From Roridomyces roridus (Eukaryota > Basidiomycota > Agaricomycetes > Agaricales > Mycenaceae): a DNA stretch of 64,000 bases. This document shows, piece after piece, positions 1 to 10,765 of this stretch. A program made the position numbers and the translations under genes. The notes beneath the pieces are model-generated. The model worked only from the letters and a program-made list of their open reading frames with translations. It was not told the origin of the DNA and ran no database searches. Within the stretch, counting starts at the first letter, position 1. The number at the start of each line of letters is the position of its first letter. Location: the NCBI GenBank assembly GCA_029378245.1, contig JARKIF010000008.1, positions 1,116,001 through 1,180,000 on the forward strand, read 5' to 3'.

Positions 1-3000
1 AGCAAGCATTGGTCCATTGCGCAATATGAAATTGTCGACCTCGTACGACTGGAGGAACGGGCAGTCGTGCAGGAAGGTGTGTAGGAATTTAGCCACCAGG
101 CAGATCACATCGTCCCCCTTGCTCCCGACATACTGGTCGAGGGCACTCATAAGAGCAGGGTGTATCACGATAGGATCTGTCACTGGCGTTCCGCGTACGT
201 TGAGCTTTCGTCTGTGCAGCGTCAGGAAAGCGATGGCACCAGGTATGTAGCAACTCACCTGGAAGGGAGGTCATCTACCTCGTCTGTAATGAGCTTTAAA
301 TCGACGATCTTGGTGCGATCGGACCCATACAACAGCAAACAAGTTGCCAAAGACTTGCGGATGAAGATTAAACTGACGCAGAAATTAGTGAATGCCCCTC
401 GTTGAAACGTGAACGAAAAACATACACTGGCTTGAGATTCACGCCACTGGTCAACGACTCGACAATTTGGGGAAGAAGGCGCGAATGTAAAGAAGTCACT
501 ACGGACTGTAGCTCTTGGCGACCTGCAGGTTTGAGCCAGCTCGATGCCAAAAGAGCGTCAACGAGCAAGGTCGAGTCCGCCAGAGATGCCTGAAAATTCG
601 CGGCAAAGGAAGCAAAGCGTTCGAATATGGACACCGGGATATCAATGCCGGAACGAGCAAAAGCACAAAGCCATTGGAGGCTTTGTGTTAAGCCGTCGCG
701 TGATTGAGAACATACCCTCATTATGACGCGCCACGGATCTATGGGTGCGATTGCCACACCTTCTTGCGCCGATGAATCAATGCCGACCGTGCTTAGACGC
801 TGAGAGGCATCTGTTTCCCGGGGAAATAGCCGATGTAACGCGGGCATGGGCTGAAACTCAACAAGAGAAGATTGACAACGGGCAAGTTAAGTACCTGATT
901 AAATGTGTTGATCGCTGAAATATGATCCAACCACCTGAGATACAATGCATCAAAGGTGCTGAAAGTAATTCCGCTCGTTTGGGCGAGTCGAACAATCAGC
1001 CTCAAAAGTCGGTCGGAACACTCAGCAAGTCGAAGCTGACGTATGTGTTAGTGAGTCAATTCGAAAGTTTGCGATAATACCTTTTGTTCTTCCGTTGACG
1101 GCGGTTTGAAGATGTCGGTAATCGCGTTGTCGTGTTGGGCAATTTCATAGCAAATTTCATAGCAAATTGAGCCATACAGCTCGGACTCCTGGTCGTGCAT
1201 CTCCCTGAGCCACGGGACGGCGTATCGGTTCAAGAGATGCCGTCTTGCAGCCACGTAGTCGCCTCCGTTGTTCACTGAGGTAGATCGTGATGACTGTGAC
1301 AGCGGCCAGGACGCGGGGTCTGAAGCAGAGCGAATGCCCGGAAGAGCCCTTTGTTTCGCCAAGTAGTCACGAAGAACGCTGGCGAGATTGTCGTCCTGAA
1401 CAATGTGAGCAAAATCCATAATACCAAACGGTACTCACTTCGACCAGTATCCATGTGATTATTATGCGCATCAGACGCTTCAAGCTGTACTCTGTAGCCA
1501 TGCCGTTCGGCCACAATTGCCTGGCCAGCAGCAGGAAACCCGCCTCGTTGACGGACAGATCAAGGTCCGTAAGGCAAGCCTCTACAACAGATACCAAAGT
1601 CTCGACGTTGGCCGACAAATCAATGCCGAGTGGAATCGGGAAGACGCAAAGAGTATCATTTACAGCTGTTGCCTCGTCGAACAACGTTGGTCGCATGTCC
1701 AGCCTGTTGAAGAATCCAAGATGGTGGAGATGGGATAGAAGAAGTCGGGCAGCGGAATCGGAGTGGATGAGCAAATCGTGGCCGAGCATATCTCGTAGAT
1801 GCGCAATAGGCTGAGGTTGTGCTTAGCTCAAGGCCCAGGATGGAAAAAAAAACAGACGCACGGCAATTTCAAACGGGTGAGAAATGGACTTGAGTTCGTC
1901 AACCTGGGATTCGTGTGGGGCAACATTTAAAAGATCAGAAGGGCCGGTGGGGATCGTATAAGGGGATTTGATAGTACTGGCAATGTAGACAAGGGTAGGC
2001 CAACTATACATGATGGCATGAGTTGGTTGTCGTTGTTTGTTTTGATCAAAATAACCAGTGAGAGTGCCGGAAACACAGAGATTGCCCTCCTCCAACAGTG
2101 CTGCACACCACTCCGAGACGTGATGAAGTTCAAAGGCATCAACTTGGTAGCCTTTTGAGTGGGCAGCGCTCTTGCCTCTCTGGATTATCTCTATAGATCC
2201 ATTGGAAACGCCGTTGGTCATGATGTGGAGTTGAGTCTGCAGTACGGCGGAGAAGACGGATATTTCTTCGTGACTGCGGGCCCTCAGCTGCTCCTTCGTC
2301 AAGGATAGGATATCGTGGTAATGATCAATGCAACTGAGTCGGAGAGCGGCCCAATCGAGTGACATGGCCCGGGAGTCAAGTTCTGACACGCGCCCGAGGC
2401 ATTGCGTCGACCCGAGAGAAGACATGCAAGCAGAATGTGCAAACTGCATGCAGGACATGCACCGGAGCCCTTGCATGGTGCAGCCCCAAAGAGGCTTGCA
2501 ACAAACGAAGCAACAGCACAAAGTGAAGATATTGACGGGCCTGAATAGATGCCCATTTGCGACAGTCGCATTGGAATGCCCATTCCTGTGGCATAGCGAT
2601 ACGGAGAAGCGAAAGGAAGCGACACGCTGGATGTTCTTGCTCGAAGAGTAGGGAATCTCCTGGCAACCCTCGGGATAATCGTAGCATCCAAAGTGGACGG
2701 CGCACATGCAGAATGGACACAAGAGTCCAAATCCGTCGATACGAGCATTGCAACAATGGCAAGGGTTCTGCAACGAACTCGCCGATAGTGTGTCGATTTG
2801 AGAGCTAAAGATCCACGGCACGAAGTGATGGGCGTAAGGAGGATCTACCGGTGTTATCGCATCGGATTGGTTGCCCTTGGAAGGGAACTGCTTCCCGACC
2901 ACCAGATGACCGATGTTTCTAGGCCATAAATTCGAGATGAGGTTCATAGCGGGGCGCCTGGCTTGGGTGGAATACGCAGCCACTTCCATAAGATCTAGAT

Positions 3001-4333
3001 AACTGTCCGGTTTCGCGGTCACAATCAAGTCCACTAGTCGGTAGAAGCGATGAGCGATGTCTGGGCGACCTTCGTCCAAGTCTACGGATTCCAGCATGGC
3101 GACAAGCAGTGGAGGCACGAGCGCAGCCAGGTAGTAAACCTGTTGTGACTGGGATGGTGCATTTATGGGATGCAGAGTCTGGCTGTTGGTCAGAGTGGAA
3201 GACCACGGGGACCAGCCGTTCGAAGGCTCCAGTTCAGTGCGGTCATCCTGAACCGAGTCCACAGTGATTATAACTGGTCCTGGGAAGTTCTCGCTATCTA
3301 CATCATTATGAGAAAGGCGTAGAAGCGCTAGTCACCAAAACACACCAAGTGGAGCTCCTGTTCCGGTTTCAGAGCCGGTACCGTTCGTCGTCGATCGTCG
3401 CGCACGACTCAGTTCGTCCAATAGACTTCTGATGACCCCGTCCTCGAAGAAAGCCAACAGGCGGACAAACATTCCGCGTGGAAATGTCGAAAAGGCGGGA
3501 ATCATAGCGAGGCCTATTTCGCAGACAATCTTTGGATCGCGACGATGGGTATGTATGAGGAACTGCGAGTATTGAGGTGAATGTGAAGCCGCAGAGGTCA
3601 GATACGCACCTGCGCCACATCAAGCATCAGAGCTTGCAAGGAGTTGGGAGGGCGTGATGGTCGGGGAGCTGTCTGAAATCGACAATCCTCCAAAATCACC
3701 GAGGCCAATATGGAAATACATTCAGAAAGCAGCTCAGGTGTGGTTCCTGAGGGCATGGGAGAAGGAGACCTCGAACGTCCACCTGACGGTTGGAGGCTGT
3801 TTCGATTCCGCGAAATTCTGAAGGGCGACGACTTGTTTCCAGTTGGACGGGATTGCACAGTTGAGCTGGAGACCACACAATTAACAACGTGGCTCCAGTG
3901 CTGAAATAAGCGTCGTACTCTTCGTCAAATAGCTGCCAGCCTTGAGCAGCAGATATAATGAGAACATCTCTCAATTGCGTGATGAGCTCCAGCGTCGACT
4001 CTGTCGAAAAGACGCGTCCGTCGTCTTCATCCGTATCTTCTTCCACAGGAGACGCGTAATTCACTTTGGGCGCGAGGTCATCCTTGTCAAATTTGAGTGT
4101 GTTGTAAACCGAGGGCGGAAGGGCGCGATTCTTCAGGCTGCTGAGCAAATGCGAGACTAGATTACGCGATTCACGAATCCTGCAGAATCGTTGAGTTGGG
4201 TAGCAAGTCTTCTGGGTTCAACCGACCTGTTCTTTGAGGAAGAGAACTTGAAAGAAATTGGGGACCGCTCTTCAATGGACTGGCTGAAGTCTGATGTTGG
4301 AATTTGTATCGTCGGAGTCGGGGCGTGAGCCAT
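1..4333 (-). CDS. Large protein with two C1-like zinc fingers, possibly UNC80-like (3' end outside window)
   Basis: Multi-exon gene read leftwards; its stop lies beyond base 1. The start is ATG 4331-4333, followed by an acidic/Ser-rich N-terminus. About 2400-2760 encodes two cysteine/histidine clusters. The second fits the C1 pattern closely: H-x12-C-x2-C-x13-C-x2-C-x4-H-x2-C-x8-C (2399-2551). The first (2660-2761) is C-x2-C-x10-C-x2-C-x4-H-x2-C-x6-C. The rest is helical and leucine-rich without a motif I can name, consistent with a large armadillo-like scaffold. A 54-nt in-frame intron just left of 3390 removes an apparent in-frame stop. One T seems missing near 3904-3906, where the frame changes inside a well-formed segment. 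Seen: C1-like motifs and long coding exons. Inferred: one gene, and the UNC80-like idea, which is weak. C1 domains bind diacylglycerol or act as protein-binding zinc modules; I cannot tell which here. Confidence 0.6.
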
Positions 4334-4415
4334 TGTCCGATCAGCTTTACGGATCATTGACATCACCACTACTAGTCGATTTCCTGCACATCCATCCAAC
4401 TTGGCTCCTTTATTC

Positions 4416-6130
4416 ATGCCTATCGAGGTCCTCATAACCACTTCACCGAAACTAAAAAAACCAAAACCCAAAGAAACCTCAAAGAAGATCACGTCTAAAT
4501 CGAAACCGTCCAAGCCTCCCCCCAAAAAAGCAACGACCAAACGTGGAGCCGCCTCATCTAAGAGAGCGTTATCTTCATCGTCGGAAGATGATGGTGATGA
4601 GGCGCCTCCTCCTCGGCGCCGGCGCAGACGGCTTGATGAAGAAGACGAACTGGAATCAGAGCGTATGTCTTCACACTGTCATAAGAATGCATCCTGTCTC
4701 ACGCGGGGAAAGACATTATCGAACATAGGCTCCGAGACAGGTGAGCGCATTCGGTAGCTGATACGGATGAAACGTACAACGAAGCTGTAAAGGAGCAAAC
4801 TGTCCAAGAAAGATCTAGCCCTTCTCAAGCTCAAATGTGGATTTGCATCAGTTCATCCTCCCGCATCACTCACCGTCAATATAGCGAAGAGGAAAGGCAT
4901 AACGCCGCCCGTCTCTCTCAACTCAGACTCTGGAGACTCGGATGAATCCGACAGCGAACGCGACAGCCTTTTCGACGGCTCGTCTAGTGACTCTGATGTT
5001 GCTCAAGCGGAGTTTATCGTAGATGATGACGGTGCCGCTCCCGCATCTTTGCCCAAGGGTGTGTAGAATCATATCCGTCTGCATATCTAAAATCTCTTGC
5101 CAGAATTCAGCATGGACGCCTTCGAAAAGCATGCCCACCAGTTCAAGAAAATATTCCAGTTCTTTGTTTGTGCCGCTTCAGTTTGCGTCTTCAAATTCGT
5201 TGATTTTCTCCAGGTCCACATCGCAGTCCGACCACCCGTAGAACGCAAAGAATTCATGGAGAAGATGCTCAACAGTAGGTTTCCTGGACCATTTCAATAT
5301 TCCATAGCTCAACAGATATACAGCTGAAGACTACTTTTCTGTTCCACTCAAAGCCACTCGACGCCGGATTTCAAGTCTTCGTGTCACTCTCGTTGCATCT
5401 TCACGCTGGACCCCCGCCTTCATTGAACTCCTCGAACAATATCCCAATTTTGAAGTACAGGGCTTGTCGGCCAGCAAGCCATGCGATTTGTGCCATGTCA
5501 AGAGTCGTCATGGGTGCAAGGTAGCCAATGTCTCACTAACCTGTCTAACCAATGTGTACTGATCCACGAAAGGCTGTTACTTTGAGCGGAAATGCATATG
5601 AGAAGACTGGATTCCAGGTAGCTCTTTAGCCAAGTATCTTGTTGATGTTTGTTTCATTTGTCGCAGGAGGACAAGAGCAAAAAGCGAGCAACCCACAAGT
5701 TTCACTTTGGCCGATTCTGTGCACAACGAGTCACCGTTTTCCATAAAATTGCTCATTGGGAGGTAAACCATTCCTCTGGTTCCACTTCCAGTCGCTGAAA
5801 TTGTCCAGTATGAACTCTTCAAAGTCATTCGTGGAGAAATCGACCAGCTCCATGAACTCAGGACAGCCAATGGCATTGTCAATGACCGTGACGAGTTTAT
5901 TCCAGCCGAAACCCTTTGGCGTTCCGGAAAACCACCACCGAAAGATCTCGGAGATGCAGATGCCATTAATGACTGGTTGGCTGAACGGTCTCTGGTTGAT
6001 ATTGAATACGACAAGATCAAAGGTAAGTAGAATTGGATTCTTTATGGATAGTACTGACTGACCGTTCACAGCTATGAAAGATATTGCTGCAAACATTGAA
6101 GCAGCTACACGGAAGGGAAACACTGATTGA
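4416..6130 (+). CDS. DUF4211 domain protein
   Basis: The N-terminus is very basic (Lys/Pro/Ser repeats), followed by an acidic Ser/Asp/Glu stretch and an Arg run, as in chromatin or nucleolar proteins. The middle exons (about 4800-5060) continue the acidic stretch. The C-terminal half (about 5100-5600) matches the fungal DUF4211 pattern: an aromatic-rich start, then Arg-rich and Trp-containing segments, then a CxxC-type pair (C-D-L-C) followed by further Cys and His. The start is ATG 4416, 82 bp from the divergent start of the left gene, so they probably share a promoter. Several short introns are needed. The function of DUF4211 proteins is unknown to me; a nuclear role is inferred only from composition. 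The final exon ends at the TGA at 6128-6130. Confidence 0.7.
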
Positions 6131-6261
6131 TTTAATAATTTCTTGACTTCAGAGTCATTGTACCTAAAGTTTTGGAAAGCAACACTACTTGTGTTTATTT
6201 GGTCGAGCTTGATCATGAATCGCGATGTGACGTCTTGTGACCGAAGCTCATTACTTTGACC

Positions 6262-6978
6262 ATGTCCTACGCGCCGACTGGAACGCCGCCGGCCACAGCT
6301 GCATATCCCTCCTATCCATACGCGGCGTCCTATCCGCCACCGGGAGCCTATCCGTACCCGCCTGCAGGAACATATCAGTATGGTTATTACCCGTACAACT
6401 ACCCTCAAGCCGCCGGTTCTCAACCGAGACCCCATGTCCCTCCATCAACTTCGACCCCAAATCTGCCGCAGAGATCCAGCACCACCACCTTTTCTTCTTA
6501 CACGCCTCGGGAAAGTGCCGCGGCAGCCGCGACTGGTGGTGCGACAGGTCGTGGGTCCCGGAAACCAGCGAATGTGCGGGGTTTATTCACCAAAGATCGT
6601 GCGTCTGTGTATGTTCCGCCGGTGGCACGTTCACCTTGTGCAGTCAAGAATCTCATGTATGGCTTCGGGGACGACCGACACCCGGCCAACGACACGGTGA
6701 ATGTCATGGAAGAAATCCTGATCGAGTACATAACAGACGTAGTACGTGCACCGTCTCCGTCATTGGCGAGACCAACACTGAGTGTGCTTGCTCAGTGCCA
6801 AGCGGCTGGTGCGCACTCGCGACGCGTGCGGTTGTCGATTGAAGATCTTCGGCGCGCATTGTCTCGACCGGCCGACGCCAAAAAGCTTGCTCGGATGGAA
6901 GAGCTGTTGTTCATGCAGGAGGATATCAAGCGGGCACGGGCGCAGTTTGAGACGAAAGAAGGGACTGGCCACATGTAA
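6262..6978 (+). CDS. TAF13: TFIID subunit TAF13 (histone-fold)
   Basis: About 220 residues after removing one in-frame 54-nt intron (6742-6795). The first ~110 residues are a low-complexity Ala/Tyr/Pro tail. The C-terminal ~100 residues are a histone fold of the TAF13 type: L-M-Y-G-F-G-D-D, then an MEEILIEYITDV-like helix, a short LSIEDL helix and a final helix ending K-R-A-R. TAF13 pairs with TAF11 within TFIID in RNA polymerase II initiation (known for the family). The start is taken at ATG 6262; an upstream in-frame TTG at 6256 is not used. The stop (6976-6978) lies only 30 bp from the left end of the transposon, so the element sits in this gene's 3' flank. Confidence 0.9.
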   Translation: MSYAPTGTPPATAAYPSYPYAASYPPPGAYPYPPAGTYQYGYYPYNYPQAAGSQPRPHVPPSTSTPNLPQRSSTTTFSSYTPRESAAAAATGGATGRGSRKPANVRGLFTKDRASVYVPPVARSPCAVKNLMYGFGDDRHPANDTVNVMEEILIEYITDVVRAPSPSLARPTLSVLAQCQAAGAHSRRVRLSIEDLRRALSRPADAKKLARMEELLFMQEDIKRARAQFETKEGTGHM

Positions 6979-7008
6979 GAAGTTCGGGGAAACAGTAAGT
7001 ACGGTACC

Positions 7009-7024
7009 TGGGGACCGGCAATTG
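7009..7024 (+). repeat. Left terminal inverted repeat of transposon
   Basis: TGGGGACCGGCAATTG, exact inverse of 10661-10676. The match stops abruptly inward, so the TIR is short. It is preceded by the TACC target duplication (7005-7008). Confidence 0.92.
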
Positions 7025-7160
7025 TCTGACAGCTGGCGGCCGATTATCTAATGCACTTTTGATCCCAATCATGGCAAGAAATGTCCGGCTCTTTAGCACA
7101 GTAACAACTCACCACACCACTTGTTCATTGCAGACAAAGTCATTCGGGACCTCATTCTCT

Positions 7161-7266
7161 TTGTATTCTCCGGGACAGAATTTTGTGTGATTTGTATATT
7201 AACTTTGTCTCAGCTGAATGCAATATAAACTGGGAGTAAAATAGAAATCTGTCCCGGAGAATACAA
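7161..7266. repeat. 19-bp perfect inverted repeat (foldback) inside the transposon 5' region
   Basis: 7161-7179 (TTGTATTCTCCGGGACAGA) and 7248-7266 are exact inverse complements around a 68-nt AT-rich loop. The whole is 106 bp and is flanked by TCT on both sides (7158-7160 and 7267-7269). It lies upstream of the transposase start. It could be a small nested foldback/MITE-like insertion, a subterminal binding site, or an RNA hairpin in the 5' leader. The sequence does not decide between these. Confidence 0.8.
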
Positions 7267-7438
7267 TCTTCAGCTCTTCAAACGATTTATCGTGATTTTT
7301 TTGCCGGTCCTGGGGCGTTGTGGAAGGTCACACTAAATTTATTATGTCGCGTCTCGGAAGACGCGTGCATGGCTTACGTGATACGATCAAACTATCAACA
7401 ATCGCGCGCGTCTCCCTCCAGCACCCCGGCCCACAAGA

Positions 7439-10400
7439 ATGACGACCGGCCGGCGCTGGAATCCGGTCAAACGGCGCACGCCAGGTCAAAAGGCACAGGC
7501 TCTGGTCAATCTCGGCCGTGTCAACACCCCGGGTTCCCGTGGATCCCGTCACCAAGCTTCTGACAAGGAGAATCACGTACCCACGTCCAACGCGACAGAC
7601 GCGACGCGTTCGACGCGTCCCACGCGCTCTGGACCATCCAACTACTCCCGGCCATCCTCCTACGCCAAGATCGGATCCGCACACCGGCTTCACGCAGCCC
7701 AAAGTCGCGCCGATTACTACGAGCGAAACTTCCGGAACGAACGCAAGAAGGCCAACCGTGCCAACGCCAACAGGGAGGATGCGCTGGAGCAGCTTCGTCA
7801 AGTGCGGAGAGCACTCATTGAGTGCCAAAACAAGGACACCGACTACACCAGATCTCTCAAGTCGCGTATGGCGGATATCACGGCAGAACTTCAAGATTCC
7901 CAGAGGGAGCTCGTCCGCGTACATATACGGAACGCGGACCTTGTCAAACAGAAGAACACCCTCCATCGACGCGTCCAGAGACTCCCGGATCGCATCACCG
8001 CCGGCGTGGGGAAGTCGACAACTCAGTCCTTCCAGGACAACGGCATCATCTCCGAGGCCTTTCGTACTTGTGTACGCGACCTTGTCACGGCGAATGTACC
8101 TGTGGACAATGTCACCTTTGTCATCCGCTCTGTTGCTGAAGCTCTCGGGATCAATCTGGTCGGCGACATGGCTGCACGGAGCGTGGGGAGGATCGTCAAG
8201 GAGGCTGGAGTCCTTGCACAGCTCCAAATTGTCGATGAGCTGGAACAGGCAAAGAGTATGTACGCTATCCGAATCTCTATTGAACGAGCTAATTCACTCC
8301 TTGCAGCCGCGACCATCAGCGGCGACGGTACATCCCACCGACATATCCAGTATGAGTCCCGCCACATAATGTTGGATGTGGCGAACAACGGCGCCCCCGG
8401 CACATCCAAAGAAAATCGCTATCTCGGTCTCGGCACTGCGCCCGATCACACCAGCGAGTCGCAGCTCGAAGGATGGCAAGGGCTTGTTCACGAGATGTAC
8501 TCCCTCTACAATGAGAGCCCCGATGGTCAGGCAAATCGAGTCGACGAGCGCACCTTCTATACAAAGATCGCCGGCATGCTCACCGACCACGCCGCTGACC
8601 AGAAGAAACTGGCTGGCCTGTTTCAAAAGCTCAAGATGAAGATGGACCGAGAAATTCGTGGCGAGCGTGCTCTGCTTCTGCTTTCTCCGCCGGAGCTTCT
8701 TGCCTTGGTTTGCGAGTTGAACGAGAAGAAGATTGCGGCGGCGGGGGGACAAGCGGGGTGGGACACCTTGCCTGTAGAGGAGCAGGAGCGCCAGAACGCT
8801 GCGCTCCATAGTCTCCTCTCCCAACGCTATGGGCAGAAGATGTTTGACAAGCTTTCGGAGGAGCAGAAACGTGAGGTGGATCTGTTTGTTTGGGCGGGTT
8901 GTTGTATGCACAAAGATTTGAATGCGCACAAAGGTTCGTCCTTCAAGTTCCTTCTTTATATATTTGCTCATGTACACGCAGGGGGAAACGCGAAGATGAT
9001 GCAGTACTGGGCAAGTCAAGGTCTCCCGGGCCCCATCTTTCTTTTCAACAAGGACAACGACGCCGCCGTACAAACTGGGTCGAAAGAAGCCAAAGAACGG
9101 GCGGAGCGTCTCTCTGCGCGGGGTGGGGTCAAGACCACGGACCTCATGGGTGCACTGCTCAATAACAAGGACGACAAGAAGGGCGAGCAAGAACGATATG
9201 TCATCTTCTTCGAAAGCAAGTTTGGCTACGCCCTTTACTTCCCCGATACAAACAACACTCGCTACCAGTCACACTCCGAGGGTGCCGGCGAGATTATCGT
9301 GCATCGCCCCACATACTTCGAGCTTCTCGAGTTCATTCGTGATCGCAAGGACTCAATGAATTTCAACCACATGGAGAGTAATATTCACAAAGCTCTGCAG
9401 GACCCATACACCCTCACCGAACTCGCCGTCCTTGCCGTTTACGGTCAAGCGGTCACACATCCCTACATGCGCACAGCACGGAAAGCCCGCACCAATATCC
9501 TCACGCTCGGCCCACTCCACGCCAAGCTCCTCGCTCACTTGAGCACACTCATCTCGACGCCATCTCTCCTTTTTGGCCCGGAGATCTCGTACGAGACGGG
9601 CGCCCTCGATGGCCAGCAATGGGAGCGGCCGGAGGTAATATACGCTGTCGCTGCGATGGCCCCATCGCTTCCTCATCTCGAGGGTGCACTCCGGGCATTC
9701 CTGGAAGGTGCTCTTGAGACTTGGATCCGATTTACGGCGGCGGACTTTGCTTCAAAACAGAAATATGGCATCCCCACTCTCTCTGTAGCCGAGCAGAACG
9801 CCGCCGCAATGTCTTCCACGAATGATGCGAACGAGGGCACCCTGGGAGCGGATGCGCGCGTGGCTAAGCGTCGAGCACCCCGCGCTAGTCTGGAGTTCAT
9901 CAACGGCAAGTCGATGTACAAACGGAATAACACCAAGAAGTATGCCTTGCAAAAGCTCCAGGTTCCCGGCACATCCGCTTTCATGCGTCGGGCGGCTCGA
10001 AAAATCGATGGGCAACAGCGGGAGAAGGGTCGCCGGACAGACTTGGCAGCTCGAGACGTAGAAAAGGTTGACACAAATCGAAAAGAGAAGCAGAGGCGAG
10101 CGGACAAGCGTTCGAAGGAGAAGGCGGAGATTGAGAGTTGCCCCGTAATCTTCGACGTGGAGCGTTTCCGGGATGCGGCCAGCCTCAAGAAGATAACGGT
10201 GGCTGTCATAGACCTCCAGCTGAAGTGGCATCGGAGCCGGGAGATCATGGTGAATGAAAAGACGGAGATTCCAGCGCTTTCCAAGTTCAAGAAGCAACAG
10301 AAGGTGGACGTTCTGATAGCGGCATTGGAGCGGTGGAACCCGAGAGTCGCAGCTGGGGAGTTCCCTCAAAGGGGTCCGGTGCAACAGGAGGAGGTAAATG

Positions 10401-10456
10401 GTGCACAGGACCTGGAAACCGATGGCGAGGATGAGGAGATGGGGTACGAGCATTAG
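7439..10456 (+). CDS. Putative transposase of an unclassified agaricomycete family
   Basis: A 1005-codon open frame from ATG 7439 to TAG 10454-10456. Two in-frame introns are likely, 8256-8306 (51 nt) and 8934-8981 (48 nt), giving about 972 residues. The N-terminus (to ~residue 190) is basic and coiled-coil. The central region has conserved-looking signatures: S-G-D-G-T-S-H-R-H, then a Cys/His motif W-A-G-C-C-M-H-K-D-L-N, then N-K-D-N, an acidic K-D-D-K-K-G segment and H-M-E-S-N. The D of GDGT, the D of HKD and a later E could form a D..D..E active site, but that is inference. The C-terminus is highly basic, then acidic. It is the only gene inside the TIR-bounded element. I recognise the type as a recurrent agaricomycete ORF, without a confident family name. 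It shows no KDZ, Plavaka or hAT hallmark that I can see. Confidence 0.72.
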   Translation: MTTGRRWNPVKRRTPGQKAQALVNLGRVNTPGSRGSRHQASDKENHVPTSNATDATRSTRPTRSGPSNYSRPSSYAKIGSAHRLHAAQSRADYYERNFRNERKKANRANANREDALEQLRQVRRALIECQNKDTDYTRSLKSRMADITAELQDSQRELVRVHIRNADLVKQKNTLHRRVQRLPDRITAGVGKSTTQSFQDNGIISEAFRTCVRDLVTANVPVDNVTFVIRSVAEALGINLVGDMAARSVGRIVKEAGVLAQLQIVDELEQAKSMYAIRISIERANSLLAAATISGDGTSHRHIQYESRHIMLDVANNGAPGTSKENRYLGLGTAPDHTSESQLEGWQGLVHEMYSLYNESPDGQANRVDERTFYTKIAGMLTDHAADQKKLAGLFQKLKMKMDREIRGERALLLLSPPELLALVCELNEKKIAAAGGQAGWDTLPVEEQERQNAALHSLLSQRYGQKMFDKLSEEQKREVDLFVWAGCCMHKDLNAHKGSSFKFLLYIFAHVHAGGNAKMMQYWASQGLPGPIFLFNKDNDAAVQTGSKEAKERAERLSARGGVKTTDLMGALLNNKDDKKGEQERYVIFFESKFGYALYFPDTNNTRYQSHSEGAGEIIVHRPTYFELLEFIRDRKDSMNFNHMESNIHKALQDPYTLTELAVLAVYGQAVTHPYMRTARKARTNILTLGPLHAKLLAHLSTLISTPSLLFGPEISYETGALDGQQWERPEVIYAVAAMAPSLPHLEGALRAFLEGALETWIRFTAADFASKQKYGIPTLSVAEQNAAAMSSTNDANEGTLGADARVAKRRAPRASLEFINGKSMYKRNNTKKYALQKLQVPGTSAFMRRAARKIDGQQREKGRRTDLAARDVEKVDTNRKEKQRRADKRSKEKAEIESCPVIFDVERFRDAASLKKITVAVIDLQLKWHRSREIMVNEKTEIPALSKFKKQQKVDVLIAALERWNPRVAAGEFPQRGPVQQEEVNGAQDLETDGEDEEMGYEH

Positions 10457-10660
10457 AGCCAAATTAGAGCCACTTATAATTCCATTTACACTGATATATT
10501 TGACATACACACTCATTAGTATATAATTTACCTTTTGGCTTCCTAGGATTTGCTTGCTGGGACTTGTGGCCACGGAGAATCATGAACGAGTCGATTTGCC
10601 ACTGGTTTGATGAGTATTGGCGGGGGCACAAACATACACAAATCGACATTGATCGCCTGC
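10457..10660. other. Transposon 3' non-coding segment
   Basis: About 200 bp between the transposase stop and the right TIR, AT-rich at first. No second gene is supported; a + strand open frame from 10564 crosses the TIR and ignores the element boundary. Confidence 0.6.
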
Positions 10661-10676
10661 CAATTGCCGGTCCCCA
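10661..10676 (-). repeat. Right terminal inverted repeat of transposon
   Basis: CAATTGCCGGTCCCCA, exact inverse complement of 7009-7024. It is followed by the TACC target duplication (10677-10680). Confidence 0.92.
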
Positions 10677-10765
10677 TACCCGGTACCGAGTCGAGAAGAC
10701 GTGTCTCGGCAATTTTAGCACGCACGTAAACACCGATCAGATTTGCATCATTTTTCGGTCCGATA

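Larger units (their letters stand above)
7005..10680 (+). mobile_element. Complete DNA transposon of unclassified family, TIRs and TSD intact
   Basis: The left end (7009) and right end (10676) carry perfect 16-bp inverted repeats, TGGGGACCGGCAATTG. Each is flanked outward by the same four bases, TACC (7005-7008 and 10677-10680), a target-site duplication. Between them lies one long intact gene (7439-10456) with two in-frame introns. Intact ends, intact TSD and an undamaged reading frame point to a recent insertion. It occupies the gap between the convergent TAF13 and RRM genes, which would be only about 115 bp apart without it. Seen directly: repeats, TSD, open frame. Inferred: that the gene is the transposase and that the element moved by cut-and-paste. 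I cannot place it in a named superfamily. Confidence 0.88.

Noticed and set aside
3250..3395. In-frame stop in the left-edge gene
   Set aside because: A 54-nt GT-AG intron that keeps the frame removes the stop, so it is not evidence of a broken gene.
7328..8227. 299-codon minus-strand frame in the transposon
   Set aside because: It opposes the transposase gene and has no motif; it starts in the leader and reads through basic coiled-coil codons.
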